Shown piece after piece: positions 10,104 through 18,804 of a stretch of DNA of 64,000 bases; the first letter of the stretch is position 1; every line of letters starts with the position of its first letter. This DNA is from Microbacterium fluvii. Lineage in GTDB: Bacteria > Actinomycetota > Actinomycetes > Actinomycetales > Microbacteriaceae. Location of the stretch: contig NZ_JAOPFX010000002.1 in the NCBI RefSeq assembly GCF_025515205.1, positions 1 through 64,000 of the forward strand, given 5' to 3'. The position numbers were made by a program, and so were the translations under genes. The notes under the pieces are model-generated. The model had not been told where the DNA came from, did no database searches, and saw only the letters and a program-made list of their open reading frames with translations.

Positions 10104-10613
10104 ATGAGCGAAGCCGCCCGCGAGACCACGATGCTGGCCGCCCTCACCCGGCTCATCTCGCGCTGGTCGACCGCATCGACGCAGCGCGCGATCGCCGAAG
10201 GCGTCGGCGTGACGCTCGACGCCGCCGACATCCGGGCCGTCTACGTGCTCGGACTGCACGGCGGCGCCGCTCGCCCGAGCGAACTCGCCGACGAGCTGTC
10301 GCTCACCCGGCCGACGATGTCGAAGCTGCTCGCCCGCCTCGCCGCGGCCGGCCTCATCGACCGCGAAGGCGACCCCACCGACGGCCGCGCGTCGAGGGTC
10401 GCGCTCTCGGACGAGGGAGCGGCGGTGTTCGAGCGTCTGTTCGGCGCCGGCGTTCAGCTCGTGCGCGAGGCGCTCGCCGACTGGCCGGCGGCCGACGCCG
10501 CCGCGATCGCCACGCTGCTCCCCCGCTTCGTCGACGCCGTCGTCGGCGAGACCCGACTCGTGCCGGCAGAACCCGACACCCGCACCGCGGTCGAGGAGGC
10601 CGCATCCGAATGA
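10104..10613 (+). CDS. MarR family transcriptional regulator
   Basis: A 169-residue winged-helix repressor. Residues about 55-105 read as PSELADELSLTRPTMSKLLARL followed by the wing DPTDGRASRVALSDEG, a canonical MarR DNA-binding module, here split into two short descriptions. It would respond to a small ligand and repress itself and the SDR gene ten bases downstream. The ATG at 10104 is six bases after a TATCAT box, so the mRNA is probably leaderless; longer upstream frames run through the operator and are not credible. Confidence 0.92.
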   Translation: MSEAARETTMLAALTRLISRWSTASTQRAIAEGVGVTLDAADIRAVYVLGLHGGAARPSELADELSLTRPTMSKLLARLAAAGLIDREGDPTDGRASRVALSDEGAAVFERLFGAGVQLVREALADWPAADAAAIATLLPRFVDAVVGETRLVPAEPDTRTAVEEAASE

Positions 10614-10626
10614 AGGAGACACACTC

Positions 10627-11427
10627 ATGACCCGCACCTACGTCGTCACCGGCTCGGCGTCCGGCATCGGCGCGACCACGACCCGCATCCTGCGCGAGCG
10701 CGGCGAGACCGTGATCGGCATCGACCTGCGCGACGCCGAGGTCGAAGCCGACCTGTCGACCGCAGAGGGCCGCGCCGCGGCCGCTGCGAAGGCGACCGAG
10801 CTGGCCGGCGGCACGATCGACGCCGTCATCGCGTGCGCCGGCATCTCGGCGCCGATCCCCAAGACGATCTCGATCAACTACTTCGGCGTGACCGAACTGC
10901 TCACGGCGCTGCTGCCCGCCCTCGCCGGCTCGGAGGCGCCGCGCGCCGCCGTGGTGTCGTCGATGGCCTCGCTGCAGCCGAACTCCGCCGAGATGGTCGA
11001 GGCCGCGCTCGCCGGCGACGAGCCTCGGGCCCTCGAGATCGCCGAAGGGCTCGCCGCCCAGGGGCCGATGGTCGGCTACCTCGTCTACCCGTCGTCGAAG
11101 CGCGCGCTCGCCCGCTGGGTGCGGCGCAGCTCGATCGCACCGGAGTGGGCGGGCGCCGGCATCCCGCTGAACGCCGTCGCCCCCGGCACCGTGCTCACCC
11201 CGATGACAGCCGACCTGCTCGCGACGCCCGAGGGCGCCGCGATGGTCGACGGCGCCGTGCCGATGCCGCTGAACTACCACCAGCCGCCCGAGTCGATCGC
11301 GCACCTGCTCATCTGGCTCACGAGCGTGGAGAACACGCACATGGCCGGGCAGGTCATCTACGACGACGGCGGGGCCGACGCGACCCTCCGCGGCGACGAC
11401 ATCTGGTCGTGGGCAGACCAGAGCTGA
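10627..11427 (+). CDS. SDR family oxidoreductase
   Basis: A 266-residue short-chain dehydrogenase. It has the cofactor motif TGSASGIG at residues 8-15, NAG replaced by CAG (ACAGIS), a catalytic Ser in VVSSMAS, and YPSSK as the YxxxK pair. The layout, with a long insert between Ser and Tyr, resembles 3-alpha-hydroxysteroid dehydrogenase/coniferyl-alcohol dehydrogenase types. AAGGAG lies before the ATG. It is ten bases after the MarR gene and probably regulated by it; the inducing compound may be its substrate. Confidence 0.9.
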   Translation: MTRTYVVTGSASGIGATTTRILRERGETVIGIDLRDAEVEADLSTAEGRAAAAAKATELAGGTIDAVIACAGISAPIPKTISINYFGVTELLTALLPALAGSEAPRAAVVSSMASLQPNSAEMVEAALAGDEPRALEIAEGLAAQGPMVGYLVYPSSKRALARWVRRSSIAPEWAGAGIPLNAVAPGTVLTPMTADLLATPEGAAMVDGAVPMPLNYHQPPESIAHLLIWLTSVENTHMAGQVIYDDGGADATLRGDDIWSWADQS

Positions 11428-11461
11428 TCGCGACCGACGGCGCCGGACGGATGCGGCGGCC

Positions 11462-12262
11462 TCAGCCGCGGGCGAGCACCTCGCCGTGCGGCATGAGCAG
11501 CCAGCCGTCCGGCGCCGCGGCCCACTCCTGCCAGCCCGCGCGGATGCGCTCCAGACGCGCCGTGTCGGCCAGGCCCAGCGCGACGGCGCGCTCGGCGAAC
11601 GCCGACTGCACGACGCGGTCGGCCCACATGCCGCCCCACCACGCGCGATCGTCGTCGCCCTCGTAGAGCCAGACCGACGCCGACGCCTGCACCTCGGCGA
11701 ACCCGGCCTCGTGCGCCCACGCCTTGAGGTGCCGGCCGGCGGCGGGCTCGCCGCTCGTGCCGCGGTGCACCGCCAGATACAGCTCCAGCCAGTCGTCGAG
11801 GGCGGGAAGCCGCGGGAACCAGATGACGCCCTCGTAGTCCACATCGCGGGCGGCGACGAGGCCCTCGGGCCCCGCCACCCGGCGGAACACCCGCAGTGCG
11901 TCGACGGGCCGCTCCAGGTGCTGCAGCACCTGATGGGCGTGCACGACGTCGAACGAAGCGTCGGCCGAGCTGAGCGCGTAGGCGTCGTCGACGGCGAACT
12001 CGACGGCCGGCAGCCCCCGCGTCACCCGTGCGACCTCGGCCTGCGCGACGACGTCGGCGGCGGCATCCACTCCGCGCACCCTGCCGGGTGCCACGCGCTC
12101 GGCCAGATCGAGCGTGATCGTGCCGGGGCCGGCGCCGACGTCGAGCACGCTCATTCCCTCCCGCAGGTGCGGCAGCAGGTAGGCCGCCGAGTTCTCGGCC
12201 GTGCGCCAGCGGTGCGAGCGCAGCACGCTCTCGTGGTGTCCGTGCGTGTAGGCGCCTGTCAT
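11462..12262 (-). CDS. Class I SAM-dependent methyltransferase
   Basis: A 266-residue enzyme with motif I as VLDVGAGPGT near residue 40, an acidic end of beta-2 (VDAA) and the motif IV-like FDVVHAHQVLQHL. The fold resembles UbiE/Methyltransf_11 proteins. The substrate cannot be told. It lies nine bases downstream of the amylosucrase-like gene on the same strand and may be cotranscribed with it, although no functional link is evident. Confidence 0.88.
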   Translation of the reverse strand: MTGAYTHGHHESVLRSHRWRTAENSAAYLLPHLREGMSVLDVGAGPGTITLDLAERVAPGRVRGVDAAADVVAQAEVARVTRGLPAVEFAVDDAYALSSADASFDVVHAHQVLQHLERPVDALRVFRRVAGPEGLVAARDVDYEGVIWFPRLPALDDWLELYLAVHRGTSGEPAAGRHLKAWAHEAGFAEVQASASVWLYEGDDDRAWWGGMWADRVVQSAFAERAVALGLADTARLERIRAGWQEWAAAPDGWLLMPHGEVLARG

Positions 12263-12271
12263 CGGCCCAGC

Positions 12272-14167
12272 CTAGAGGGCGCGCACCCGCAGCCAGCGGA
12301 AGCCGTGCGCCGGCAGCCGCACGCCGCGCGCGAGGTCGATCTGCTCGTCGGCGACGGCGTCGCGGGCCTCACGAGCGAACCCCGAGAGGGTGAGCGCGTC
12401 GATCGCGACCTCGTGGTCTGCGACGTTGGCGAGCACCAGCATCCGCGTCTCGTCGGCGCCGGGGCGCTGGAACGACACCACCGATGGATGCGAGGTCGTG
12501 AAGTCGACGAGGGCGTTGCCGCCGAATTCGGGCGAGGCGGCGCGCACGGCGATGAGCCGGCGGATGCGCCGATAGACGCGGCCGGCGACCGTGTCACGGT
12601 CGAAGCGTGCCGCGTAGGCGGCTGCGGGCCGGGCGGGCCGGTGCACCCAGCGACTGTCGCCCGCGCGGTGCTCGTCGTCGGTGAAGCCGTAGTCGTTGAG
12701 CTGGGCGACCTCGTCGCCGAGGAAGAGCAGCGGGATGCCGCCGGTCGCCATCGCGAGGGCATGGGCGAGCACGACCCGGTCCTCGCCCCCCTCGTCGCCG
12801 CGCTCGATGCCCGCCAGCGACGCCGTCGTTCCCGCCACACGGGCGTCGCCGGTGTCGGGGTTCTCCTGGAAGGGCATGCCGGCGGCGAAGCTGCCGGGGA
12901 AGCGGCCGATGTAGAAGTCGTTGAGAAAGCGCCGGTGCGGGTAGCCCTCGATGCCGAGCTCTGCGGCGTCTTCGTCGGCGAAGGTCCAGCCGATGTCGTC
13001 GTGGCTGCGCACGTAGTTCACCCACGCGGTGCCGGCGGGCAGCGCGTGGCGGCGCACGAGGGCCTGCTGCAGCAGCCGTGCGTCGCGGGTGGCCAGCGCC
13101 TCCCATGTGAGCGCCATCTGCAGCGGGTTGTACGAGAGCTCGCATTCCTCGGGCGAAATATAGTCGAGCACTTCGTCGGGGTGCACGATGGCCTCCGACT
13201 TGAACAGCACGGCGGGAGCGGCGATGCGCAGCACCGCGTTGAACGCCTGCAGCAGCAGGTGCGCCTCGGGGAGCGACTCGCTCGGGGTGCCCAGTTGCTT
13301 CCATATGAACGCGACGGCATCCATCCGGAGGACCTCGACGCCGACGTTCGCGAGAAAGAGCAGCTCGCCCGCCATCGCCGTGAAGACGGCCGGGTTGGCG
13401 TAGTTGAGATCCCACTGGAAGTGGTAGAACGTCGACCAGATCCAGCGCCCGTCGGGCAGCTGTACGAACGACCCCCGGTGGTCGTCGGGGAAGATCTCGC
13501 GCGTGGTGCGCTCGTACTGATCGGGCAGGGTTCGATCGGGGAAGATCAGGTAGAAGTCCTCGAAGCCGGGCACGCCCTCGACGGCCTTGCGCGCCCACGC
13601 GTGCTCGTTCGAGGTGTGATTGAAGATGAAGTCGATGACCAGCGAGATGCCCGCCGCGCGCAGCTCGGCGGCCAGGTTTCGCAGCTCGTCCATCGTGCCG
13701 AGCCGAGGCTCCACCGTGCGGTAGTCCGACACGGCATAGCCGCCGTCGTTGTTGCCGGCGGGGCCCGGGAACAGCGGCATGAGGTGCAGATAGGTGAGCC
13801 CGAGCTCCTGGAAGTACGGGATCGCCTCGCGGATGCCGGCGAGGTCGCCCGCGAAGCGGTCGACGTAGCAGACGCCGCCCAGCATCCGCTCCGACGCGAA
13901 CCACTCGGGATCGGCCGAGCGGCGCTCGTCGAGCGCGACGAGGTCGTCCGCTCTCTCGGCGGCCGCGTCGGCGGCGATCCGCAGCAGCGCCGCGAGGTGC
14001 TCGAACCCGTCGGGGTGGGCGCCGTAGAGCTGCGAGAACAGTCCGTGCAGCCGAGGGAACTGCTCGTGCAGGCGCGCGAGCACGTCGGGAGCGGGCTGGG
14101 GGTGGTCGCCGCCGAGCCGCGCCAACACGCGGGCCAGGTCGCCGGTCGCATCGTCGAGACGGGTCAC
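12272..14167 (-). CDS. Amylosucrase-like GH13 glycosidase
   Basis: A 631-residue enzyme resembling amylosucrase (GH13_4), which makes alpha-1,4-glucan from sucrose or isomerises and hydrolyses it. An N-terminal helical part (residues 1-85) precedes the barrel. The catalytic set is complete: nucleophile D283 in VLRMDAVAF, acid/base E325 in FKSEAI, and D390 in RSHDD. The SYNPLQMALTWEALA segment is also typical of the subfamily. GTG at 14167 is used as start. It has no signal peptide, so it acts in the cytosol. Product specificity cannot be predicted. Confidence 0.88.
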   Translation of the reverse strand: MTRLDDATGDLARVLARLGGDHPQPAPDVLARLHEQFPRLHGLFSQLYGAHPDGFEHLAALLRIAADAAAERADDLVALDERRSADPEWFASERMLGGVCYVDRFAGDLAGIREAIPYFQELGLTYLHLMPLFPGPAGNNDGGYAVSDYRTVEPRLGTMDELRNLAAELRAAGISLVIDFIFNHTSNEHAWARKAVEGVPGFEDFYLIFPDRTLPDQYERTTREIFPDDHRGSFVQLPDGRWIWSTFYHFQWDLNYANPAVFTAMAGELLFLANVGVEVLRMDAVAFIWKQLGTPSESLPEAHLLLQAFNAVLRIAAPAVLFKSEAIVHPDEVLDYISPEECELSYNPLQMALTWEALATRDARLLQQALVRRHALPAGTAWVNYVRSHDDIGWTFADEDAAELGIEGYPHRRFLNDFYIGRFPGSFAAGMPFQENPDTGDARVAGTTASLAGIERGDEGGEDRVVLAHALAMATGGIPLLFLGDEVAQLNDYGFTDDEHRAGDSRWVHRPARPAAAYAARFDRDTVAGRVYRRIRRLIAVRAASPEFGGNALVDFTTSHPSVVSFQRPGADETRMLVLANVADHEVAIDALTLSGFAREARDAVADEQIDLARGVRLPAHGFRWLRVRAL

Positions 14168-14254
14168 GCGCTCAGCCTAGGGGCCGGCGGCAGGGCCTGC
14201 GGCGCGCACGACCTAGACTGGAGGGGTCCCTGTCGTGCCGCAGAAATCGTCGTC

Positions 14255-14839
14255 GTGACCGCATCACCCACCCCCCGCACCTTCGAGGTGCGCCACGTGC
14301 AGCTCGTGCGTGCGCTGTTCGCAGCGCTCGCCGCCGTGATGATCACCTTCTCGACCGACCACTCCGCCGCCGTCGGCCTCGCCGTCTTCAGCGGCTTCGC
14401 GATCGCGACCGCCCTCGTGCACCTCGTCTCGGTGTGGCTCGTCTTTCCCGCAGACCACCGCTGGCCGTCGGTGGTGCTGGGCATCCTGTGCCTGCTCGCG
14501 GGCATGGCCGGCGGCATCCCGGCCCTGCGCAACGACACGCTGTTCTTCGTGCTCGTGATCGTGTGGGCGCTGGCGACCGGCCTGGTCGAGACGATCGTGG
14601 GCTGGCGCGCACGCGCCGAGTCGCGCGACACGTTCGTCGTGGGTGTCATCACGCTCGCGCTGGGCGTGGCGATGCTGTTCGTCTCGCCGCAGTTCTCGCT
14701 CGCCTACGCGGTCGAAGGCCACGACTTCACGCTCACCGGCACGACCATCGGCGTGGGCGTGTTCGGCGCCTACGCGGCGATCATCGCGGTCTACCTCGGA
14801 ATCGCCGGGTTCTCGCCGCGCAAGGAGGTGTCGGCGTGA
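14255..14839 (+). CDS. Small integral membrane protein, DUF308-like
   Basis: A 194-residue protein with six hydrophobic segments. The first part (EVRHVQLVRALFAALAAVM) leads into a helix bundle with short loops such as WRARAESRD, similar to HdeD/DUF308 membrane proteins. Databases sometimes mislabel relatives as acyl-CoA synthetase; nothing here supports that. A TAGACT box lies at 14214-14219, and GTG at 14255 is chosen although GTG at 14252 is also possible. Its stop overlaps the start of the next gene (GTGA), so the two are coupled. Function unknown. Confidence 0.75.
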   Translation: MTASPTPRTFEVRHVQLVRALFAALAAVMITFSTDHSAAVGLAVFSGFAIATALVHLVSVWLVFPADHRWPSVVLGILCLLAGMAGGIPALRNDTLFFVLVIVWALATGLVETIVGWRARAESRDTFVVGVITLALGVAMLFVSPQFSLAYAVEGHDFTLTGTTIGVGVFGAYAAIIAVYLGIAGFSPRKEVSA

Positions 14840-15180
14840 CCGACGACAAGCCCACCCGCCGCGACCTGATGAAGCCGGCGCAGCTCGTGGGGCTCGCCTT
14901 CGTCGCCGCGCTGTTCGCCGGCATCGTGACGCTCGTGTCGATGGGCTTCTTCCAGTCGCGCTTCGACGGTCAGAACATGCACGCGCTCGTGGTCGCCGGA
15001 GTCGTCGCCGGCATCACGTTCATCGTCGTGCTGCTGGGTATCGCGCTGCTGCTGCTGGCGGTCGATCCGGCCGACGTGCAGAAGACGGTCGACCGGCCGG
15101 TGCTGCTCGACCCCGAGGCGGGCGGCGAGCCGAAGGCGAAGCCCGAGGCCGGCGCCTCCGGCCACACCCCCGAGCGCTGA
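14836..15180 (+). CDS. Small two-helix membrane protein of unknown function
   Basis: A 114-residue protein with two transmembrane helices, roughly residues 14-36 (LVGLAFVAALFAGIVTLVSM) and 50-75, followed by a hydrophilic, Glu/Lys/Pro-rich tail facing one side of the membrane. The GTG start overlaps the stop of the preceding membrane gene and has AAGGAGG seven bases upstream, inside that gene. I do not recognise a named family beyond actinobacterial amino-acid-transporter-like small proteins. It probably works with the upstream membrane protein. Confidence 0.75.
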   Translation: MTDDKPTRRDLMKPAQLVGLAFVAALFAGIVTLVSMGFFQSRFDGQNMHALVVAGVVAGITFIVVLLGIALLLLAVDPADVQKTVDRPVLLDPEAGGEPKAKPEAGASGHTPER

Positions 15181-15224
15181 TCCGCCGCGGGGTTTCGCCA
15201 CCGCAGGTGGGTTTCGCGCCGAGA

Positions 15225-15274
15225 CCCGCACTGCCGCTCGAGACCCGCGGGCGTGCGAGCGGTCTGAGTGCGGG
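15225..15274. terminator. Terminator-like inverted repeat between convergent genes
   Basis: CCCGCACT-CCGCTCG (15225-15240) pairs with CGAGCGG-AGTGCGGG (15256-15274). The copies of GGTTTCGC around it (15191, 15211 and 15280 regions) resemble the GGGTTTCG that forms the rpsN terminator at 32171. It separates the small membrane protein operon from purB. Confidence 0.5.
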
Positions 15275-15324
15275 CGGTGGGTTTCGCGCGCCGAGAGGGG
15301 GCTCTCAGCGAGCGGATGCTGGAG

Positions 15325-16704
15325 TTACAGCTCGTCGACCAGGCGGTCGGCCAGGCCCGTGTAAGTCGCCGGGGTGAGCGCGAGCAGGCGCTCCTTGGCG
15401 GCATCGCCGATGTCGAGTCCTCGCACGAACTCGGCGAGCTCTGGTCCGCCGACGCGGCGACCGCGGGTGAGGTCTTTCAGCAGCGCGTAGGGGTCGGTGA
15501 TCTGCGAGCGGCCGGCGGCGATCTCGGCGCGCACGACGGTCTGGATGGCCTCTGCCAGCACCTCCCAGTTGGCGTCGAGGTCGGCCAGCAGCGCCTGGCG
15601 GGCCAGCGAGATCTCGCCCAGGCCCCGCCCGAGGTTGTCGAGGGCCAGCAGCGAGTGGCCGAAGGCGACGCCGATGTTGCGCTGGGTCGTCGAGTCGGTG
15701 AGGTCGCGCTGCATCCGCGAGGTGACGAGGGTCTGCGACAGTGTCGCGAGCAGACCGCCCGCGATCTCGAGGTTGGCCTCGGCGTTCTCGAAGCGGATGG
15801 GGTTGATCTTGTGCGGCATCGTCGACGACCCGGTGGCGCCGGCGATCGGGATCTGGGTGAAGAAGCCGATCGAGATGTAGGTCCAGATGTCGGTGGCGAG
15901 GTTGTGCAGGATGCCGCCGGCGTGGCGCACCCGGTCGTACAGCTCGACCTGCCAGTCGTGCGACTCGATCTGCGTGGTCAGCACGTTGAATCCGAGGCCC
16001 AGACCCTCGATGAACGAGCGCGACAGCTCGGGCCAGTCGACGTCGGGCTCGGCGGCGAGATGAGCCGACCACGTGCCGGTCGCACCCGAGAACTTGGCGA
16101 GGTAGTCGCCGGACTCGATCTGGGCGGCCACGCGCTCGAGGCGCCAGGCGAACACGGCGAGCTCCTTGCCCATCGTCGAGGGCGTCGCCGGCTGCCCGTG
16201 CGTGCGCGAGAGCATCGCGGCATCGCGGTGCTCGACGGCCAGCGCCGAGATCTTCTCGATCACGGCGCGCAGCTTCGGCAGCCACACCTGCTGCACGGCG
16301 CGCTGCACCGTGAGGGCGTAGGAGGTGGAGTTGATGTCTTCGCTCGTGCAGGCGAAGTGGGTGAGCTCGGCGACGGCGTCGAGGCCCAGCGTCGAGAGCC
16401 GGTCTCGCACGAGGTATTCGACGGCCTTGACGTCGTGGCGGGTCACCGCCTCCTTGTCGGCGAGCCAGTCGATCTCGGCCTGACCGAACTCGAGGTACAG
16501 CGCCCTCAGGCGCGCCTTGTCGTCACCCGACAGGGGCGACGCGCCGAACAGCGACCGGTCGGTGAGGGCGATGAGCCACTCGACCTCGACCTCGACCCGC
16601 GCACGGTTCAGGCCCGCCTCGGAGAGGAAGTCGGCGAGGCCCGAGACGGCGGCGCGATAGCGGCCGTCGAGGGGGCTCAGGGGCTGGGGGGGCAGAGCAG
16701 ACAC
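15325..16704 (-). CDS. purB: Adenylosuccinate lyase
   Basis: A 459-residue enzyme of purine synthesis that cleaves SAICAR to AICAR and adenylosuccinate to AMP, releasing fumarate in both. The superfamily signature GSSTMPHKINPIRFE carries the catalytic Ser; the first conserved block is SRTHGQPATPSTMGKE with the catalytic His, and the N-terminus LSPLDGRY is characteristic of the long PurB form. The GTG start at 16704 has GGAG upstream. It is followed on the same strand, upstream, by the phosphatase gene 35 bases away. Confidence 0.96.
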   Translation of the reverse strand: MSALPPQPLSPLDGRYRAAVSGLADFLSEAGLNRARVEVEVEWLIALTDRSLFGASPLSGDDKARLRALYLEFGQAEIDWLADKEAVTRHDVKAVEYLVRDRLSTLGLDAVAELTHFACTSEDINSTSYALTVQRAVQQVWLPKLRAVIEKISALAVEHRDAAMLSRTHGQPATPSTMGKELAVFAWRLERVAAQIESGDYLAKFSGATGTWSAHLAAEPDVDWPELSRSFIEGLGLGFNVLTTQIESHDWQVELYDRVRHAGGILHNLATDIWTYISIGFFTQIPIAGATGSSTMPHKINPIRFENAEANLEIAGGLLATLSQTLVTSRMQRDLTDSTTQRNIGVAFGHSLLALDNLGRGLGEISLARQALLADLDANWEVLAEAIQTVVRAEIAAGRSQITDPYALLKDLTRGRRVGGPELAEFVRGLDIGDAAKERLLALTPATYTGLADRLVDEL

Positions 16705-16739
16705 GGGGACTCCGTTCGGAACGCGCCGCGCCGCGGCCC

Positions 16740-17246
16740 TCAGCGGGCCGTGCGGATCGCGGGTTCGAGCTGCCGGAAGAGCGCCCGGCTCGCGTTCTCG
16801 ATCATACCGAGCACCTCGTCGAACATCCCCGGCCCCGCGTAGTACGGGTCGGGCACGTCGAGGGTCGTGGCCGACGGGTCGAACGACAGCAACAGCGCGA
16901 TCTTGTCGGCATCCGCCTCGTCGCGCGCCCAGCCGCGAAGGATGCGCTCGTGACTGCGGTCGAGGGCGACGACGAGATCGTTGCGGTCGAAGTCGGCGTG
17001 GGCGAACTGCCGGGCGCGGTGCAGCGAGCCGTTGTAGCCGCGGCGCTCAAGCGCGTCGATCGTGCGGTGGTCGGCGCGCTCGCCGACGTGCCAGTCGCCG
17101 GTGCCCGAACTGGTCGACACCACCCGCTCGCCCATCCCCACCGATTCGGCGAACCAGCGGAACACCACCTCGGCCATCGGCGAGCGGCAGATGTTGCCGG
17201 TGCACACGAACACCACCCTGAAGGGCTCGGCGCCGCTGGCTGACAT
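16740..17246 (-). CDS. Low-molecular-weight protein-tyrosine phosphatase
   Basis: A 168-residue phosphatase. The P-loop is CTGNICRS, with nucleophile C15 and R21, and the general-acid loop is DVPDPYYAG near residue 128. It would remove phosphate from protein tyrosine, or act as an arsenate-reductase relative. I chose the ATG at 17246 because the longer frame crosses the divergent promoter region. It lies upstream of purB on the same strand and could be cotranscribed. Residues and length are normal for the family. Confidence 0.92.
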   Translation of the reverse strand: MSASGAEPFRVVFVCTGNICRSPMAEVVFRWFAESVGMGERVVSTSSGTGDWHVGERADHRTIDALERRGYNGSLHRARQFAHADFDRNDLVVALDRSHERILRGWARDEADADKIALLLSFDPSATTLDVPDPYYAGPGMFDEVLGMIENASRALFRQLEPAIRTAR

Positions 17247-17340
17247 AGGCCCATTGTGGGGGGTGGGCGGCCTTCCTGCACAGCCGACGCCCTCGATCAG
17301 GTGTGCCCCGATCGGTGCGAGGAGCTCCCACGAGCGCGCC

Positions 17341-17628
17341 ATGCCCTCCACACTCGATGCCGTGACCTCGTTCGACCTGCTCGTCGCGACCGAGATCGCG
17401 CTGCGCCGGCTCGCCGATGCACGCGACCTGCTGGCCGCCGCCGGCTGTCGCTGCGCGTCGGTGGCGGCAGCGACTCATTGGGAGTCGGAGGCAGCCAGGG
17501 CGTTCGCCCGGCGGGCGGATCGGTGGTGCGCAGACGTCTCGCTGCTCGTCGGCTGCGTCGACGACGCCGTCGACCGGGTGCGCTGGCTGGGCCTGAGCCT
17601 GGCCGTGCCGCCGCCCGAGCCGCGATGA
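17341..17628 (+). CDS. Small helical WXG100-like protein
   Basis: A 95-residue, Ala/Arg-rich, all-helical protein. A W-E-S turn at residues 47-49 (THWESEAARAFARR) separates two predicted helices, resembling the W-x-G hairpin and following AA-AF pattern of ESX/type VII small proteins. It has three Cys, which is unusual. Its TGA overlaps the ATG of the lipase-like gene (ATGA), so the two are translated together. It is probably a partner or chaperone of that protein. No ESX secretion gene is in the window. The start is uncertain: a Shine-Dalgarno is weak and distant. Confidence 0.6.
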   Translation: MPSTLDAVTSFDLLVATEIALRRLADARDLLAAAGCRCASVAAATHWESEAARAFARRADRWCADVSLLVGCVDDAVDRVRWLGLSLAVPPPEPR

Positions 17629-18800
17629 GCGACCTCGAGGTGCGCGGCGGCGGCTCCGTCGTCGTCGACCCGGTCACCCTCATGCGGGCCGCCGACGGGT
17701 TCGATGCACTCGCGACCGACCTCGACGGGGCGCGGATGCTGGTGGCCACCGCATCCGATCAGCTCTTCTCGGCCGACCGCTCGGCGCTGCCGGTCACGGG
17801 GCAGATCATGGAGCTGCTCGACCGGCCGCTGCGCGAGGCCATGGCCGAGGCGCGGGCCATCGCCGCCGATCTTCGGGCGGCCACCTGGCTGTACGAGTCG
17901 GCCGACGAGGGCGCGCGGCGCGCCCTCACCTGGTGGAGCGAGCTGGCCGTGCAGGCCGGCAGAGGGCCGACGCTGGTCAGCCCGCTGCTGGGTGCGGCAT
18001 CGTCCCTCGGCGTCGCGCTGTTCGCGCACGGCCTCGATGCCGGCCGGGCCGGCCGCATCCCCGGCACGGCGAGGCTCGAGGGCCCAGCCGAGCCCGTGCG
18101 CCTGCGCGCTCGCCCGACGGCCCAGGCGCGGGCGCCCTCGTCCCTCGCCGAGATGACCCGGCGCATGCCCACCGGCGATGAGCGCGTGCGGGTCGAGCGC
18201 TACACGATGCCCGACGGCAGCAGGCAGTTCGCGGTCTACATCTCCGGCACCCGTTCGCTCGCGACCACCGGCGGCAGCGAGCCGTTCGACATGCGGTCGA
18301 ATCTGCAGCTCTACGCCGGCCTTCGCTCCGCGTCGTACGACGCCGCCCTCGAGGCGCTGCGCCGCTCGGGTGCCCACGCGGGAGACGTCGTGCACATCGC
18401 GGGGCACTCCCAGGGGGCGATGGCGGGCGCCCGTGTGGCCCTCGAGGGGCCCTACCGCACCCGCACGCTGATCTCGATCGGCAGTCCGGTGCAGGCAGAG
18501 GTCGGCGCCCAGACGCTGAGCGTCGCGCTGCGGCACACCGACGATCCGGTCGCCGCGCTCGCCGGAGGCGGCGGCGACGAGCCCGTCGGGGCACCGGGAA
18601 GCTTCATCGCCGAGCGCACGGCGAACCCCGACGACGCCCTGCTCGACCTCGACGGCCACGGCATCGCGGCCTATGCGCAGACGGCGCACCTTCTCGACGC
18701 CTCGGTCGATCCCCGCATGGATGCGGTGCGCGAGCTGCTGCACGAGCTCGCCGGCGCAGCATCCGTCGAGGTCTTCTCGTATGCGGCGGAGCGGCCGTGA
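17625..18800 (+). CDS. Alpha/beta hydrolase with an N-terminal helical, LXG/ESX-like region
   Basis: A 391-residue protein. Residues 1-150 are helical and Ala-rich like the N-terminal targeting region of large type VII substrates; residues 190-391 hold a lipase-like alpha/beta domain with the nucleophile elbow GHSQGA (S262), preceded by VYISGTRSL as a candidate oxyanion strand. The later DPRMDAVRELLHEL helix ends the fold. No signal peptide is visible. It overlaps the WXG-like gene by four bases. Together they look like a small-protein/effector pair, perhaps a secreted lipase or esterase. This role is inferred from architecture only. Confidence 0.7.
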   Translation: MSDLEVRGGGSVVVDPVTLMRAADGFDALATDLDGARMLVATASDQLFSADRSALPVTGQIMELLDRPLREAMAEARAIAADLRAATWLYESADEGARRALTWWSELAVQAGRGPTLVSPLLGAASSLGVALFAHGLDAGRAGRIPGTARLEGPAEPVRLRARPTAQARAPSSLAEMTRRMPTGDERVRVERYTMPDGSRQFAVYISGTRSLATTGGSEPFDMRSNLQLYAGLRSASYDAALEALRRSGAHAGDVVHIAGHSQGAMAGARVALEGPYRTRTLISIGSPVQAEVGAQTLSVALRHTDDPVAALAGGGGDEPVGAPGSFIAERTANPDDALLDLDGHGIAAYAQTAHLLDASVDPRMDAVRELLHELAGAASVEVFSYAAERP

Positions 18801-18804
18801 CCTC

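Noticed and set aside
11486..14839. A 1117-codon plus-strand frame
   Set aside because: Only its last 194 residues, after GTG 14255, are a real membrane protein. The rest is antisense to the methyltransferase and amylosucrase genes.
14255..14839. Acyl-CoA synthetase label for the small membrane protein
   Set aside because: The protein is 194 residues of membrane helices with no AMP-binding motif. The label is a known propagated error for relatives.
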